Positions 14,478-22,694 of a stretch of DNA of 23,229 nt are shown here, piece after piece. Every line of letters begins with the position of its first letter. Position 1 is the first letter of the stretch. Both the position numbers and the translations under genes were made by a program. This DNA is from an uncultured Blautia sp. (GTDB lineage Bacteria; Bacillota; Clostridia; Lachnospirales; Lachnospiraceae): positions 1 to 23,229 of the forward strand of contig CAMBYR010000006.1 in assembly GCA_945872375.1 (NCBI GenBank), given 5' to 3'. Below the pieces are notes generated by a model. It was not told the origin of the DNA, made no database searches, and saw nothing but the letters and a program-made list of their open reading frames with translations.

Positions 14478-15599
14478 ATGAGCAAAGCATTTGGAATCGT
14501 TACTTCATCCGGAACTCATATTAAGGTAGATGGCATGCAGGACTATCGTCCGATCGGCGCTTTCTCCTTCATGGGAAGATACCGCGTTATTGACTTCCCG
14601 ATCTCCAACATGAGCAACAGCGGCATCGACCGTATTCAGGTTTACGCAAGAAGAAAACCGCGTTCTCTGGTAGAACACCTCGGAACCGGCCGTCATTACA
14701 ATATCAACTCCAAGCGCGGCAAACTGCAGGTGCTTTTCTCCGAAACAAGCTCTGCAAATGATTTCTATAATACAGATATCGCCGCTTTCATGGAAAATAT
14801 CGAGATCATCGAGAGAATGCAGATTCATCAGCCATACGTAGTGATTGCACCGAACTACATGGTTTACACACAGAATTTTGACACTCTCCTGGACACTCAT
14901 ATTGAATCCGGTGCAGATATTACCCTCCTTTACCACAAGGTAAACAATGCAAGAGAAGCTTTCCTGAACTGTGACATCCTGAACCTGAACAAACAGAAGG
15001 GTGTGGAGTCCATTGAGAAAAACCGCGGTACCGCAAAAGAAAGAAACATTTTCATGGATACCTATATCATGAAGACAGAGCTGTTTGTATCCCTGATCAA
15101 AAAAGCTCAGAAAGTTTCCTCCGCTTACACCTTACCGCAGATCGTCAATATGGAATGTGAAGAACTCGACGTTCGCGGCGTTGCACATCGCGGATACTTC
15201 GCAACCATTACCGATTTCAAGAGCTACTTTGATGCAAACCTTTCTCTGATCGATTTTGAACAGGCTACCGACCTCTTTGATCCGGAATGGCCGATTTACA
15301 CCAGAACCACAGATTCCTGCCCTACTCAGTATTTTGAGGGCGCATCTATCAAGAATTCCGTTGTTGCCAACGGCTGTCTGGTAGAAGGAACCATCGAAAA
15401 CTCCGTAATCGGACGTGGCTGCCAGATCAAAAAAGGCGCTGTTGTTAAGAACTGTGTTATTCTTGCACAGGCTGTTATCGGAGAAGACGTACATATTGAG
15501 AACCAGGTGGTTGATAAATGGGCACAGGTTCTTCATGTAAAAGAAGTCGTTGCTGATCCAGACAAACCGGGTTATATCAAACGTGACGACACTATCTGA
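14478..15599 (+). CDS. glgD: Glucose-1-phosphate adenylyltransferase regulatory subunit
   Basis: The product has 373 residues and is colinear with GlgC, sharing GRYRVIDFPISNMSNSGIDRI and a C-terminal hexapeptide-repeat beta helix (CLVEGTIENSVIGRGCQIKKGAVVKNCVI). The N-terminal nucleotide-binding glycine loop is gone: where GlgC has AGGRGSRL, this protein reads VTSSGTHIKVDGMQDYRP. The LSGDH motif is replaced by VVIAPNYMVY. This is the Firmicute GlgD pattern, a subunit with little activity alone that raises GlgC activity in the complex. The ribosome binding site is GGGGGT in the last codons of glgC. A hairpin terminator follows the stop. Confidence 0.96.
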   Translation: MSKAFGIVTSSGTHIKVDGMQDYRPIGAFSFMGRYRVIDFPISNMSNSGIDRIQVYARRKPRSLVEHLGTGRHYNINSKRGKLQVLFSETSSANDFYNTDIAAFMENIEIIERMQIHQPYVVIAPNYMVYTQNFDTLLDTHIESGADITLLYHKVNNAREAFLNCDILNLNKQKGVESIEKNRGTAKERNIFMDTYIMKTELFVSLIKKAQKVSSAYTLPQIVNMECEELDVRGVAHRGYFATITDFKSYFDANLSLIDFEQATDLFDPEWPIYTRTTDSCPTQYFEGASIKNSVVANGCLVEGTIENSVIGRGCQIKKGAVVKNCVILAQAVIGEDVHIENQVVDKWAQVLHVKEVVADPDKPGYIKRDDTI

Positions 15600-15614
15600 T
15601 CTGTCATAACATCA

Positions 15615-15650
15615 AATGGGCTGCCGCTTCTGCGACAGCCCATTTTCTCT
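15615..15650. terminator. Terminator between convergent glgD and feoB
   Basis: AATGGGCTG (15615-15623) pairs perfectly with CAGCCCATT (15636-15644) around a 12-base loop and is followed by TTCTCTGTTT on the plus strand. The minus-strand side has only ATTTGATG, so it should work well for glgCD and less well for feoB. Confidence 0.82.
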
Positions 15651-15683
15651 GTTTCGTATTCACAGCGGCAAATCCGCCATATT

Positions 15684-18044
15684 TCATCCAAGTCCGGCCA
15701 GCATTCCCACCGTATGTACCAGAAATGCACAGATCCAGGCCACCAGACACTGGCCGATAACGATATACAATGCCCATTTGCCTCCCAGTTCCCGTTTCAC
15801 CGAGGCAACAGCCGCCACACAGGGCGTATACAGAAGGCAGAACACCAGCAGTGAAACAGCTGCCAGCGGAGTCAGAAGTGCCAGAATCGCATCTGTGGTC
15901 CCGAACAGAATGGTAATGGTGGAAACCACACTTTCCTTTGCCATAAATCCGGTGATCAGAGCTGTGGATATTCTCCAGTCTCCAAAGCCAAGCGGTTTGA
16001 AAACAGGAGCAATGATTCCGGATACCACCGCCAGAATACTGTCCTGAGAATCTGTAACCATGGCAAGATGCGGGCTGAAGGTCTGTAAAAACCAGATCAC
16101 GATCGTTGCAACAAAGATAACGGTAAATGCTCTCTGAAGAAAGTCCCGCGCTTTTTCCCAGAGCAGCAGAACCACATTTTTCGCCCCCGGCATCCGGTAA
16201 TTCGGCAGCTCCATAACAAAGGGAACGGCTTCTCCTCTAAACAGGCTGTTTTTAAAGATCAGTGCCACAAGAATTCCCACAACAATTCCTGTCACATAAA
16301 GAGCGATCATCACAAACCCGCCGTATTTCGGGAAAAAGGCTGCCGTAAAAAAGGCATAAATCGGAAGCTTCGCCGAGCAGCTCATAAACGGCGTCAGCAG
16401 AATGGTCATGCTCCTGTCTCTGGCGGACGGAAGAGTCCTGCTGGCCATAACACCCGGAACCGTACAGCCAAAGCCGATGAGCATAGGCACAATGCTTCGT
16501 CCGGAAAGTCCGATCTTTCGAAGAAGTTTATCCATCACAAACGCAACTCTGGCCATATATCCCGTGTCTTCCAGAAGAGACAGGAAGAAAAACAGAGTTA
16601 CAATAATCGGCAGGAAACTGAGCACGCTTCCCACACCGTTAAAAATTCCGTCGATCACAAGGGAATGGATGGCACTGTTTACATTCCAGGATGTCATCAG
16701 CGCATCCGCATAATCCGTCACACACCCGATCCCGGCTTCCAGGATTCCCTGAAGCCATGCTCCGATCACATTGAATGTCAGGAAAAAAACAATTCCCATG
16801 ATGCCGATAAAGCACGGAATCGCGGTAAATCTTCCGGTAAGGATCCTGTCTATCCTGCGGCTTCTGGCATGCTCCCGGCTTTCCTTTGGTTTCACGACCG
16901 TTGCATCCACCAGCTTCTGAATAAAGTCAAAACGCATGTCCGCAATGGCCGCCGCACGGTCTACGCCGCGCTCCTCTTCCATCTGGCGGATAATGTGTCC
17001 CAACATCTGCTGTTCATTTTCAGAAAGGCTCAGGCGATCCAGAATCACCTGGTCTCCCTCCACGATCTTTGTGGCGGCAAAGCGCACCGGGATCCCTGCT
17101 GCCTGGGCATGATCTTCGATCAGATGCATCACGCCATGGAGACAGCGGTGCACAGAGCCATCATGCTCATCTTTATCACAGAAATCGGTTCTTCCGGGAC
17201 GTTCCTGATATTTTGCCACATGGAGAGCATGATTGATCAGCTCCTCCACACCTTCATTTTTTGCAGCCGAGATAGGCACCACCGGAATTCCCAGCATTTC
17301 TTCCATCTCGTTGATTCGGATGGAACCGCCGTTTCCGCGGACCTCATCCATCATATTCAATGCCAGGACCATGGGAACATCCAGTTCCATCAGCTGCATG
17401 GTCAGATAGAGGTTTCTCTCGATATTGGTGGCATCCACGATATTGATAATGCCTTTTGGCTTTTCATCGATAATAAATTCTCTTGTAACGATCTCTTCAC
17501 TGCTGTAGGGCGACATGGAATAAATTCCCGGAAGATCCGTGATCTCCGTATTGTCATGGCCCCGGATCACACCCGTTTTCCGGTCCACCGTCACGCCCGG
17601 AAAATTTCCCACATGCTGATTGGAACCGGTCAGCTGATTAAATAATGTTGTCTTTCCGCAGTTCTGGTTTCCGGCAAGTGCAAAACTAAGCACGGTTCCC
17701 TCCGGAAGCGGATGCTCATCCGCTTTTACGTGATATTTTCCTTCCTCACCAAGGCCCGGATGACTGGCTCTTGGACTGCGTCTTTCCTCCGAGACTCCCC
17801 AGTCGCGCTCCCTTGCCTCTGTCACCGGCCGAATGCCGATCTTTTCCGCATCAGCCACGCGAAGAGTCAGTTCATATCCATGAAGCCTCAGTTCCATGGG
17901 ATCTCCCATAGGCGCATATTTTACCAGTGTGACCTCAGCGCCGGGAATCACGCCCATGTCGAGAAAGTGCTGCCGCAGTGCACCTTCCCCGCCTACAGAG
18001 GTAACCACCGCGGTTTTTCCTATTTCCAATTCATTTAATGTCAT
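15684..18044 (-). CDS. feoB: Ferrous iron transporter FeoB with N-terminal fused FeoA domain
   Basis: The product has 786 residues. Residues 1-75 form a FeoA/SH3-like domain (LRQHFLDMGVIPGAEVTLV, YELTLRVADAEKI). A charged linker follows, then the G domain: G1 GNQNCGKT (125-132), G2 in NFPGVTVD, G3 DLPG (170-173), G4 NMMD (230-233), G5 SAAK (259-262). The membrane part has the two Gate motifs (GCTVPGVMASRTLPSARDR and FMAKESVVSTITILFGT). It imports Fe2+ across the cytoplasmic membrane. A Cys/His-rich stretch (289-312) lies after the G domain. The ATG at 18042-18044 follows AGGAGG by 9 bases. Only 34 bases separate it from the upstream GGDEF-EAL gene, which holds a likely promoter. No separate feoA or feoC is present in the window. 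Confidence 0.96.
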   Translation of the reverse strand: MTLNELEIGKTAVVTSVGGEGALRQHFLDMGVIPGAEVTLVKYAPMGDPMELRLHGYELTLRVADAEKIGIRPVTEARERDWGVSEERRSPRASHPGLGEEGKYHVKADEHPLPEGTVLSFALAGNQNCGKTTLFNQLTGSNQHVGNFPGVTVDRKTGVIRGHDNTEITDLPGIYSMSPYSSEEIVTREFIIDEKPKGIINIVDATNIERNLYLTMQLMELDVPMVLALNMMDEVRGNGGSIRINEMEEMLGIPVVPISAAKNEGVEELINHALHVAKYQERPGRTDFCDKDEHDGSVHRCLHGVMHLIEDHAQAAGIPVRFAATKIVEGDQVILDRLSLSENEQQMLGHIIRQMEEERGVDRAAAIADMRFDFIQKLVDATVVKPKESREHARSRRIDRILTGRFTAIPCFIGIMGIVFFLTFNVIGAWLQGILEAGIGCVTDYADALMTSWNVNSAIHSLVIDGIFNGVGSVLSFLPIIVTLFFFLSLLEDTGYMARVAFVMDKLLRKIGLSGRSIVPMLIGFGCTVPGVMASRTLPSARDRSMTILLTPFMSCSAKLPIYAFFTAAFFPKYGGFVMIALYVTGIVVGILVALIFKNSLFRGEAVPFVMELPNYRMPGAKNVVLLLWEKARDFLQRAFTVIFVATIVIWFLQTFSPHLAMVTDSQDSILAVVSGIIAPVFKPLGFGDWRISTALITGFMAKESVVSTITILFGTTDAILALLTPLAAVSLLVFCLLYTPCVAAVASVKRELGGKWALYIVIGQCLVAWICAFLVHTVGMLAGLG

Positions 18045-18075
18045 GGCTTACAGCCTCCTTCTCATCTGTAACAGG

Positions 18076-18113
18076 TTATCACTGATTATAATGTTCTTTG
18101 CGCATTTCATCAA
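18076..18113 (-). promoter_or_regulatory. Probable feoB promoter inside the end of the upstream gene, with symmetric operator candidate
   Basis: On the minus strand, TTGATG (complement of 18108-18113), a 17-base spacer and a perfect TATAAT (complement of 18085-18090) fall in the last codons of the GGDEF-EAL gene. An imperfect inverted repeat, TTATCACTGATTATAA on the plus strand (18076-18091), covers the -10. Iron regulators often bind AT-rich palindromes here, but this is not a clean Fur 7-1-7 box. Confidence 0.6.
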
Positions 18114-21039
18114 TCACTTTTTTTGCTTCCTCAGAAATATCTCCCGGATCCTTTGCAGGTTTTGCCAGGAAAAATCCCTGAAGCAGATCCACACCCATGG
18201 AAATCACGCATCTTGCTTCCTCCGCTGTCTCAACACCTTCCGCAACAATGTATTTTCCCCGCTCATGGGCGTAATTTACGATATATGCCATAATTGCCTG
18301 CCTGTCCGGACTGTTATGGATATTATTTACAATGGCAATATCCACCTTGATATAATCCGGAGAAATAGACAGAAGCAGCTTCTCACTGTTGTACCCTGTT
18401 CCATAATCGTCCAGTGCGATCATACAGCCCAGACTATGGCAGCGTTTCTTCTTTTCTTCCCAGAATTCCCTGTTGATCCGCTCCTCTTCCGTCAGCTCGA
18501 TCACAAGCTGCCCAAGGTAAGGTTCAAAGCGTTCAGCAAATTCATCCTCCTTCGGCACAGACATCCGCTCATCCGGAAGAGAATTCAGAAACAGATAACA
18601 GTCACTGCCGATCGCCCCGTTTTGCATATGCTCCACAAATGCCTCCGTGGCAAAGAACATGGTATACTCCTCTATCAGATTCAGTCTTCCGTCTATCCGG
18701 GCGGCCTCCAGGATCTCCTTCACCGACCCAAGTTCCGCAACATCCGGCCGCATCAGAGCCTCCCATGCAAAAATCCTTCCGGTACGCGCATCCACGATCG
18801 GCTGAAATACATAGTGAAATGCATGCTTCTCCAGCATTCGGGTAAGCGCGGCACTGTTTTTCTGCTGAATATCCTGATTTTCAAACTGTTCCCTGTCAAA
18901 TTCCTGTATCTCGCCTTTCTGTGTTTTTTTCACACGATACATCGCATAATCCGCATACTTGAACAGCTCTTCAAAACAGTTTCCATCTTCCGGATACCAG
19001 GATACCCCTCCTGATGCCCGAATATGCCTCTGAATTCCATCGGGAAGCTGGATTCGTGTGTTTCTGAGATTGTCAATCAGCACACGGATCTGCTCTCTGA
19101 TCTCCTCTTTTCTTTTACGTCCATACAGAAATACAATAAATTCATCACCGGAAATCCTGGCGTAAAGCGCCTGTTCCGAAAAGCTTTTCCTCAGAACACC
19201 GGCCGCCTGCATAATGTACTGGTCACCATATTCATGACCGTATGTATCATTAATATATTTCAGATTATCCAGATCCAGCATTAAAAACGCGCCAATTCCC
19301 AGTTCCTCCGGAGCCCACTGCAGAATTTCCTCCAGTTTTCTCCGGAACGCCCTTCGATTGTAAAGGTTTGTCAGCGCATCATGGTCTCTTTCATGTTCCA
19401 GCATCTTCTTTTCCAGAAGAGCCTGTGTAACATCTTCCGCCAATCCATAGCACTGTCTGTCATCTTCTACCACACGAAGGCGGATATATTTTTTCCCGGA
19501 AGCATCCGGAATGCCGAAAATATAGCCGTTCACGCCTTCATCCGGTTCCAGATAATAAGGGCTGAGCCTATGCATGACGTTGTTGAAAATCTCCGGAGTC
19601 ATTCCGGTCTCATCCACATCTTCCATTCCAAAAATATGGAAAAAATGCTCCGTCAGAAACAGCGTATGACTGATCTTGTCAATCTGAAAGCCTGTCATAC
19701 GGGCACTGGCCATCTCAATGATCCGCGAAAAAAGATTTCCGCTGTCCAGCATATCCCGGCTGAGTTTTTCCACAGCCTCTCCCATCTGGTCGATTTCCAG
19801 AATTCCGGTGGGACTTAAATGTACGTACGTCCTGGGATCCTTATTTCTGATCTCCTGGGAAAGTCTGGAGACAGGACGCTGAATCACATAGCTGATCAGC
19901 AGGCTTCCAAGAATACCGATCACAAACGTAACCACGATTGCCATGAACAACGCTATGATCAGCTTATATACAAAGCTTCTCATCGTCTGGCAGGTAAGCC
20001 CTCCGACCAGAACCCATTTCTGCTGTGAAAAAGGCCCGTTTACATTGTATATTTCCAGAGGTTCCTCGTGAAAATAATATCGGGAGGAGTCAAACCGAAT
20101 CACTCCATCTTTCCGAAAGCCCTCTTCTGTGATGGTTCCGGATCCAAAAGAATTTTCATAAACTCCTTTTTCCCCTGTCTTCGTGGCAACAAAGTAGGTG
20201 CTCTCTCCATCTTCGTCCAGTTCCTGATATGGAAGAAGACTGCAGAGGTATTTTCTGGTGATATCGATACCCAGAACACCATAAACGGTTCCATCCTCCA
20301 GAATCAGCGGAACAGAATAGGAAATGACTTTTTTATCTTCTCCTTCCAGGGAATAAGGGGCGCTCCAGTACCCCATGTCCTTCCATTCATACCCTTCCGT
20401 GTTTTCATAGGCGATCTGGAACGGATAGTACAGAAAATCATAATATGCCCTGTTTTTTTCCCGAAAAGCAAACTTCACATTCCATGACCCGTCTGTGGCA
20501 ATATTATAATTCTCCACCACAGAGCGGGGGGAACGCAAAATCAGAACATCCTCTCTTTTTCTGGATGGTCTTGCCGTAGGATCATCGTCCCGCAGATAAA
20601 TTCCCGGTTTGTTGTAATAAATGCCTTCTGCCATGGATTCTCTCAGATCTTCCGTATTCAGAACGATAAACGCACCTGTCACACGATTGCTGCGCATCAT
20701 TTCAATCAGAGGATTCACCGACTGTTCCATCAGAACCGCACAGTTTTCAGAGCTGTCGTCCAGTGTTTCCAGCTCTATCTTTCCATTTTCCAGCAGGATC
20801 TCCGTTATCTGGTTGATCTGATCCACCGTGTCCTGCAGGTTTATCCAGTCATTGATCATCGTGCTTTCCAGATAATTCTTCCGAACAGCAACCGTACTGT
20901 TTATCACCGCTTCTTCATTTTCATTCGTTTCCCTGATCAGCCCCTGTCCTAATATGGTACAGACCAGGATCAGTATTTCCAGAATGACCAGCCCCATCAG
21001 AGGAATCAGTATTTTACGAAAAATCGGCTTCTTTTTCAT
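18079..21039 (-). CDS. Membrane sensor with extracellular dCache-like domain, HAMP/PAS-like region, GGDEF (SGDEF) and EAL domains
   Basis: The product has 986 residues: span 1 (about 9-35), a long extracellular domain resembling dCache (36-350, with YGVLGIDITRKYL), span 2 (about 357-385), a HAMP-like helix pair, a PAS-like region (about 430-545), GGDEF (about 550-705) and EAL (about 725-970). The GGDEF active loop reads SGDEF (630-634); metal-site DLDNLKYINDTYGHEYGD is intact and no RxxD inhibitory site is seen before it. EAL residues look complete: EALMRP (760-765), ELTEEE, ALDDYGTGYNS, IKVD, AEGVE and QGFF. Both c-di-GMP synthesis and breakdown are therefore possible; net direction cannot be told. 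It follows a binding-protein gene by 19 bases and probably responds to an extracellular ligand. Confidence 0.92.
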   Translation of the reverse strand: MKKKPIFRKILIPLMGLVILEILILVCTILGQGLIRETNENEEAVINSTVAVRKNYLESTMINDWINLQDTVDQINQITEILLENGKIELETLDDSSENCAVLMEQSVNPLIEMMRSNRVTGAFIVLNTEDLRESMAEGIYYNKPGIYLRDDDPTARPSRKREDVLILRSPRSVVENYNIATDGSWNVKFAFREKNRAYYDFLYYPFQIAYENTEGYEWKDMGYWSAPYSLEGEDKKVISYSVPLILEDGTVYGVLGIDITRKYLCSLLPYQELDEDGESTYFVATKTGEKGVYENSFGSGTITEEGFRKDGVIRFDSSRYYFHEEPLEIYNVNGPFSQQKWVLVGGLTCQTMRSFVYKLIIALFMAIVVTFVIGILGSLLISYVIQRPVSRLSQEIRNKDPRTYVHLSPTGILEIDQMGEAVEKLSRDMLDSGNLFSRIIEMASARMTGFQIDKISHTLFLTEHFFHIFGMEDVDETGMTPEIFNNVMHRLSPYYLEPDEGVNGYIFGIPDASGKKYIRLRVVEDDRQCYGLAEDVTQALLEKKMLEHERDHDALTNLYNRRAFRRKLEEILQWAPEELGIGAFLMLDLDNLKYINDTYGHEYGDQYIMQAAGVLRKSFSEQALYARISGDEFIVFLYGRKRKEEIREQIRVLIDNLRNTRIQLPDGIQRHIRASGGVSWYPEDGNCFEELFKYADYAMYRVKKTQKGEIQEFDREQFENQDIQQKNSAALTRMLEKHAFHYVFQPIVDARTGRIFAWEALMRPDVAELGSVKEILEAARIDGRLNLIEEYTMFFATEAFVEHMQNGAIGSDCYLFLNSLPDERMSVPKEDEFAERFEPYLGQLVIELTEEERINREFWEEKKKRCHSLGCMIALDDYGTGYNSEKLLLSISPDYIKVDIAIVNNIHNSPDRQAIMAYIVNYAHERGKYIVAEGVETAEEARCVISMGVDLLQGFFLAKPAKDPGDISEEAKKVIDEMRKEHYNQ

Positions 21040-21058
21040 ATATGTTCCACTCTTTCTG

Positions 21059-22486
21059 TTATTTCACCAGTTCTTCCATCTGTCTGCAGATCTCTGCATA
21101 CCATTCCTCAAAATGCTCGTCTGTGTCATACATGGACACCGCTTCTTCTCTCGAAGTCCCTTCGCTTCGCATTCTTTCAATTTCCTGACTGTCAGCCGCT
21201 GCAAGATCTGACATACTGTAATTCATAAGTTCTCTGACAGAACCGGCGTTTCTGGTAACCGGCGAGGTATAAAGCGTATTGCCGTTTACCGTACTGACGG
21301 CCGCCTCCAGTGTCTTTTTCACAGACTCGGTCACTTCCGTCTCTTCCATGATCCTGTCCATATCATTTGCTTCTTTTTTTACGGGCAGATAGCCGGACGC
21401 CAGACAGAATCGAATGTTCTGTTCCGGTTCTGTGAACCATTTCAGAAATTCCACACATGCTTCCACTTTCCTGTCGGATCCTTTTGTTACAACCATTCCT
21501 GCCCCCTGCTGAACAGCAAATGGTTCTCCGTCCTCAAACCGGGGCGCTTCCAGAACACTGCTCTCGATCGGATAACTTTCTTCATCACTGAGGATCACCT
21601 CTTTCGGGAAAAAGCTTGCACTCGCAGAAGATCCCACGAAACAGATCACGTTTCCGGTTCTTACATCATCACTTCGGAATTTTCCCACCGCACTGAAGTA
21701 TCCCTTAATATATGGAACATAATAATTATCCCAGAGCTTCCTTGCCACGTCCTTTGGCAAACTGAGAATCATTTTCCCATCGTCATCCACAGAAATGATC
21801 TCTACTCCAAACTGTCTGGCTCCGATAAACATATAATTTGCCATGGCATCTCTTCCGAAAAATGCCTTTCCATCATCCTCTTCCGGAGTGAGGCTGTCTG
21901 TCCACTGATAATACTTTTCTGCCGTTTTCGTGACGCCCTCGATGGTCCTCAGATCCTGGATGTCTGCACCCGTGGCCTCGCTGAACTTATCCCAGTCCGT
22001 CTGATTCAGCATAAATATTTCTGTTGCCTTTGCCACAGGAAAAATCTTGATCTCCCCTTCCCTGCCAAGGTTTCCTTCTTCCAGATAGCTGTCCACATAC
22101 TCTTCTGTTTCTTCCTTTGTGAAATAGCTGCTGATATCCTGAATAATTCCATGCTCATCAATGTTCATCGCAGTATCCGCGTAAGCGGCGAATATATCCG
22201 GCACTTCTCTCGCGCCTACTTTTTTCTCTGCCGCATCGATCACATCCTCCTCCAGATCCGAAATACTTCCCTCACTGGATACATTTATGGTGATTTTCAG
22301 TTCCTTTCCTCTTCCCTGATTAAATTCATCAACAAGCGTCTGAAAAGATTCCTGCTGTGCACCGGAATAATAATTCCAAACATTCAGCACGATTTCCTGC
22401 CTGTCCGCTGTCTTTTCACCTGCCCCGCATCCTGCTGCCATCACCGAAACAACAGCCAGCATGGATATCATTTTCCAATTCCGCAT
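21059..22486 (-). CDS. Extracellular solute-binding lipoprotein (family 1/sugar-binding type), orphan
   Basis: The product has 475 residues. It begins MRNWKMISMLAVVSVMAAGCG, a lipoprotein signal with a slightly atypical lipobox (MAAGC, Cys20). The mature part has family-1 binding-protein features: IVLNVWNYYSGAQQESFQTLVDEFNQ, VPDIFAAYADTAM, FAVQQGAGMVVTKGS and ACVEFLKWFTEPEQNIRFCLASGYLPV. The ATG at 22484-22486 is preferred because GGGGGA lies 6 bases upstream. An in-frame TTG 8 codons earlier overlaps that site. No permease or ATPase is adjacent; instead the next gene, 19 bases on, encodes a membrane c-di-GMP enzyme with a large outer domain. Role as a sensor partner rather than importer component is inferred. 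Ligand unknown. Confidence 0.88.
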   Translation of the reverse strand: MRNWKMISMLAVVSVMAAGCGAGEKTADRQEIVLNVWNYYSGAQQESFQTLVDEFNQGRGKELKITINVSSEGSISDLEEDVIDAAEKKVGAREVPDIFAAYADTAMNIDEHGIIQDISSYFTKEETEEYVDSYLEEGNLGREGEIKIFPVAKATEIFMLNQTDWDKFSEATGADIQDLRTIEGVTKTAEKYYQWTDSLTPEEDDGKAFFGRDAMANYMFIGARQFGVEIISVDDDGKMILSLPKDVARKLWDNYYVPYIKGYFSAVGKFRSDDVRTGNVICFVGSSASASFFPKEVILSDEESYPIESSVLEAPRFEDGEPFAVQQGAGMVVTKGSDRKVEACVEFLKWFTEPEQNIRFCLASGYLPVKKEANDMDRIMEETEVTESVKKTLEAAVSTVNGNTLYTSPVTRNAGSVRELMNYSMSDLAAADSQEIERMRSEGTSREEAVSMYDTDEHFEEWYAEICRQMEELVK

Positions 22487-22529
22487 TTGTAATCCCCCAT
22501 AAGAATTCAATATTTTCCGTCTTTTTTAT

Positions 22530-22558
22530 ATTTTATCATATTATTCAAATAATTAATA
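22530..22558 (-). promoter_or_regulatory. Candidate promoter and AT palindrome before the binding-protein operon
   Basis: TAAAAT (complement of 22530-22535) is preceded at 17 bases by a weak TATTAA. Between them lies the inverted repeat ATTATT-CA-AATAAT (22540-22553). The region is very AT-rich, so chance matches are likely. Confidence 0.3.
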
Positions 22559-22620
22559 TCTCTTTCTTTTTTCCGAAAATATTATTTTTTTGTAAGAAAG
22601 AACCGTCAAAAATGACTATT

Positions 22621-22638
22621 GATTTTTCAGGAAAAATC
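22621..22638. repeat. Perfect inverted repeat in the purC upstream region
   Basis: GATTTTTC (22621-22628) and GAAAAATC (22631-22638) form 8-base perfect arms around AG, just before the candidate purC -35. It could be an operator for either divergent gene. It is not followed by a U-run and does not match the Bacillus PurBox as I recall it. Confidence 0.5.
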
Positions 22639-22641
22639 TGT

Positions 22642-22671
22642 TTAACTAATGTGGTAACAACTATCGATAAT
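22642..22671 (+). promoter_or_regulatory. Candidate purC promoter
   Basis: TTAACT (22642-22647), an 18-base spacer and GATAAT (22666-22671) lie about 25 bases before the purC start. No purine riboswitch was seen in the short leader. Confidence 0.4.
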
Positions 22672-22694
22672 TTTTTATAGACGGGAGCAGCCAT

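Noticed and set aside
16665..17645. Plus-strand open frame of 326 codons inside feoB
   Set aside because: It is antisense to the well-conserved FeoB G domain, His/Cys-rich without recognisable domain, and has no initiation signals.
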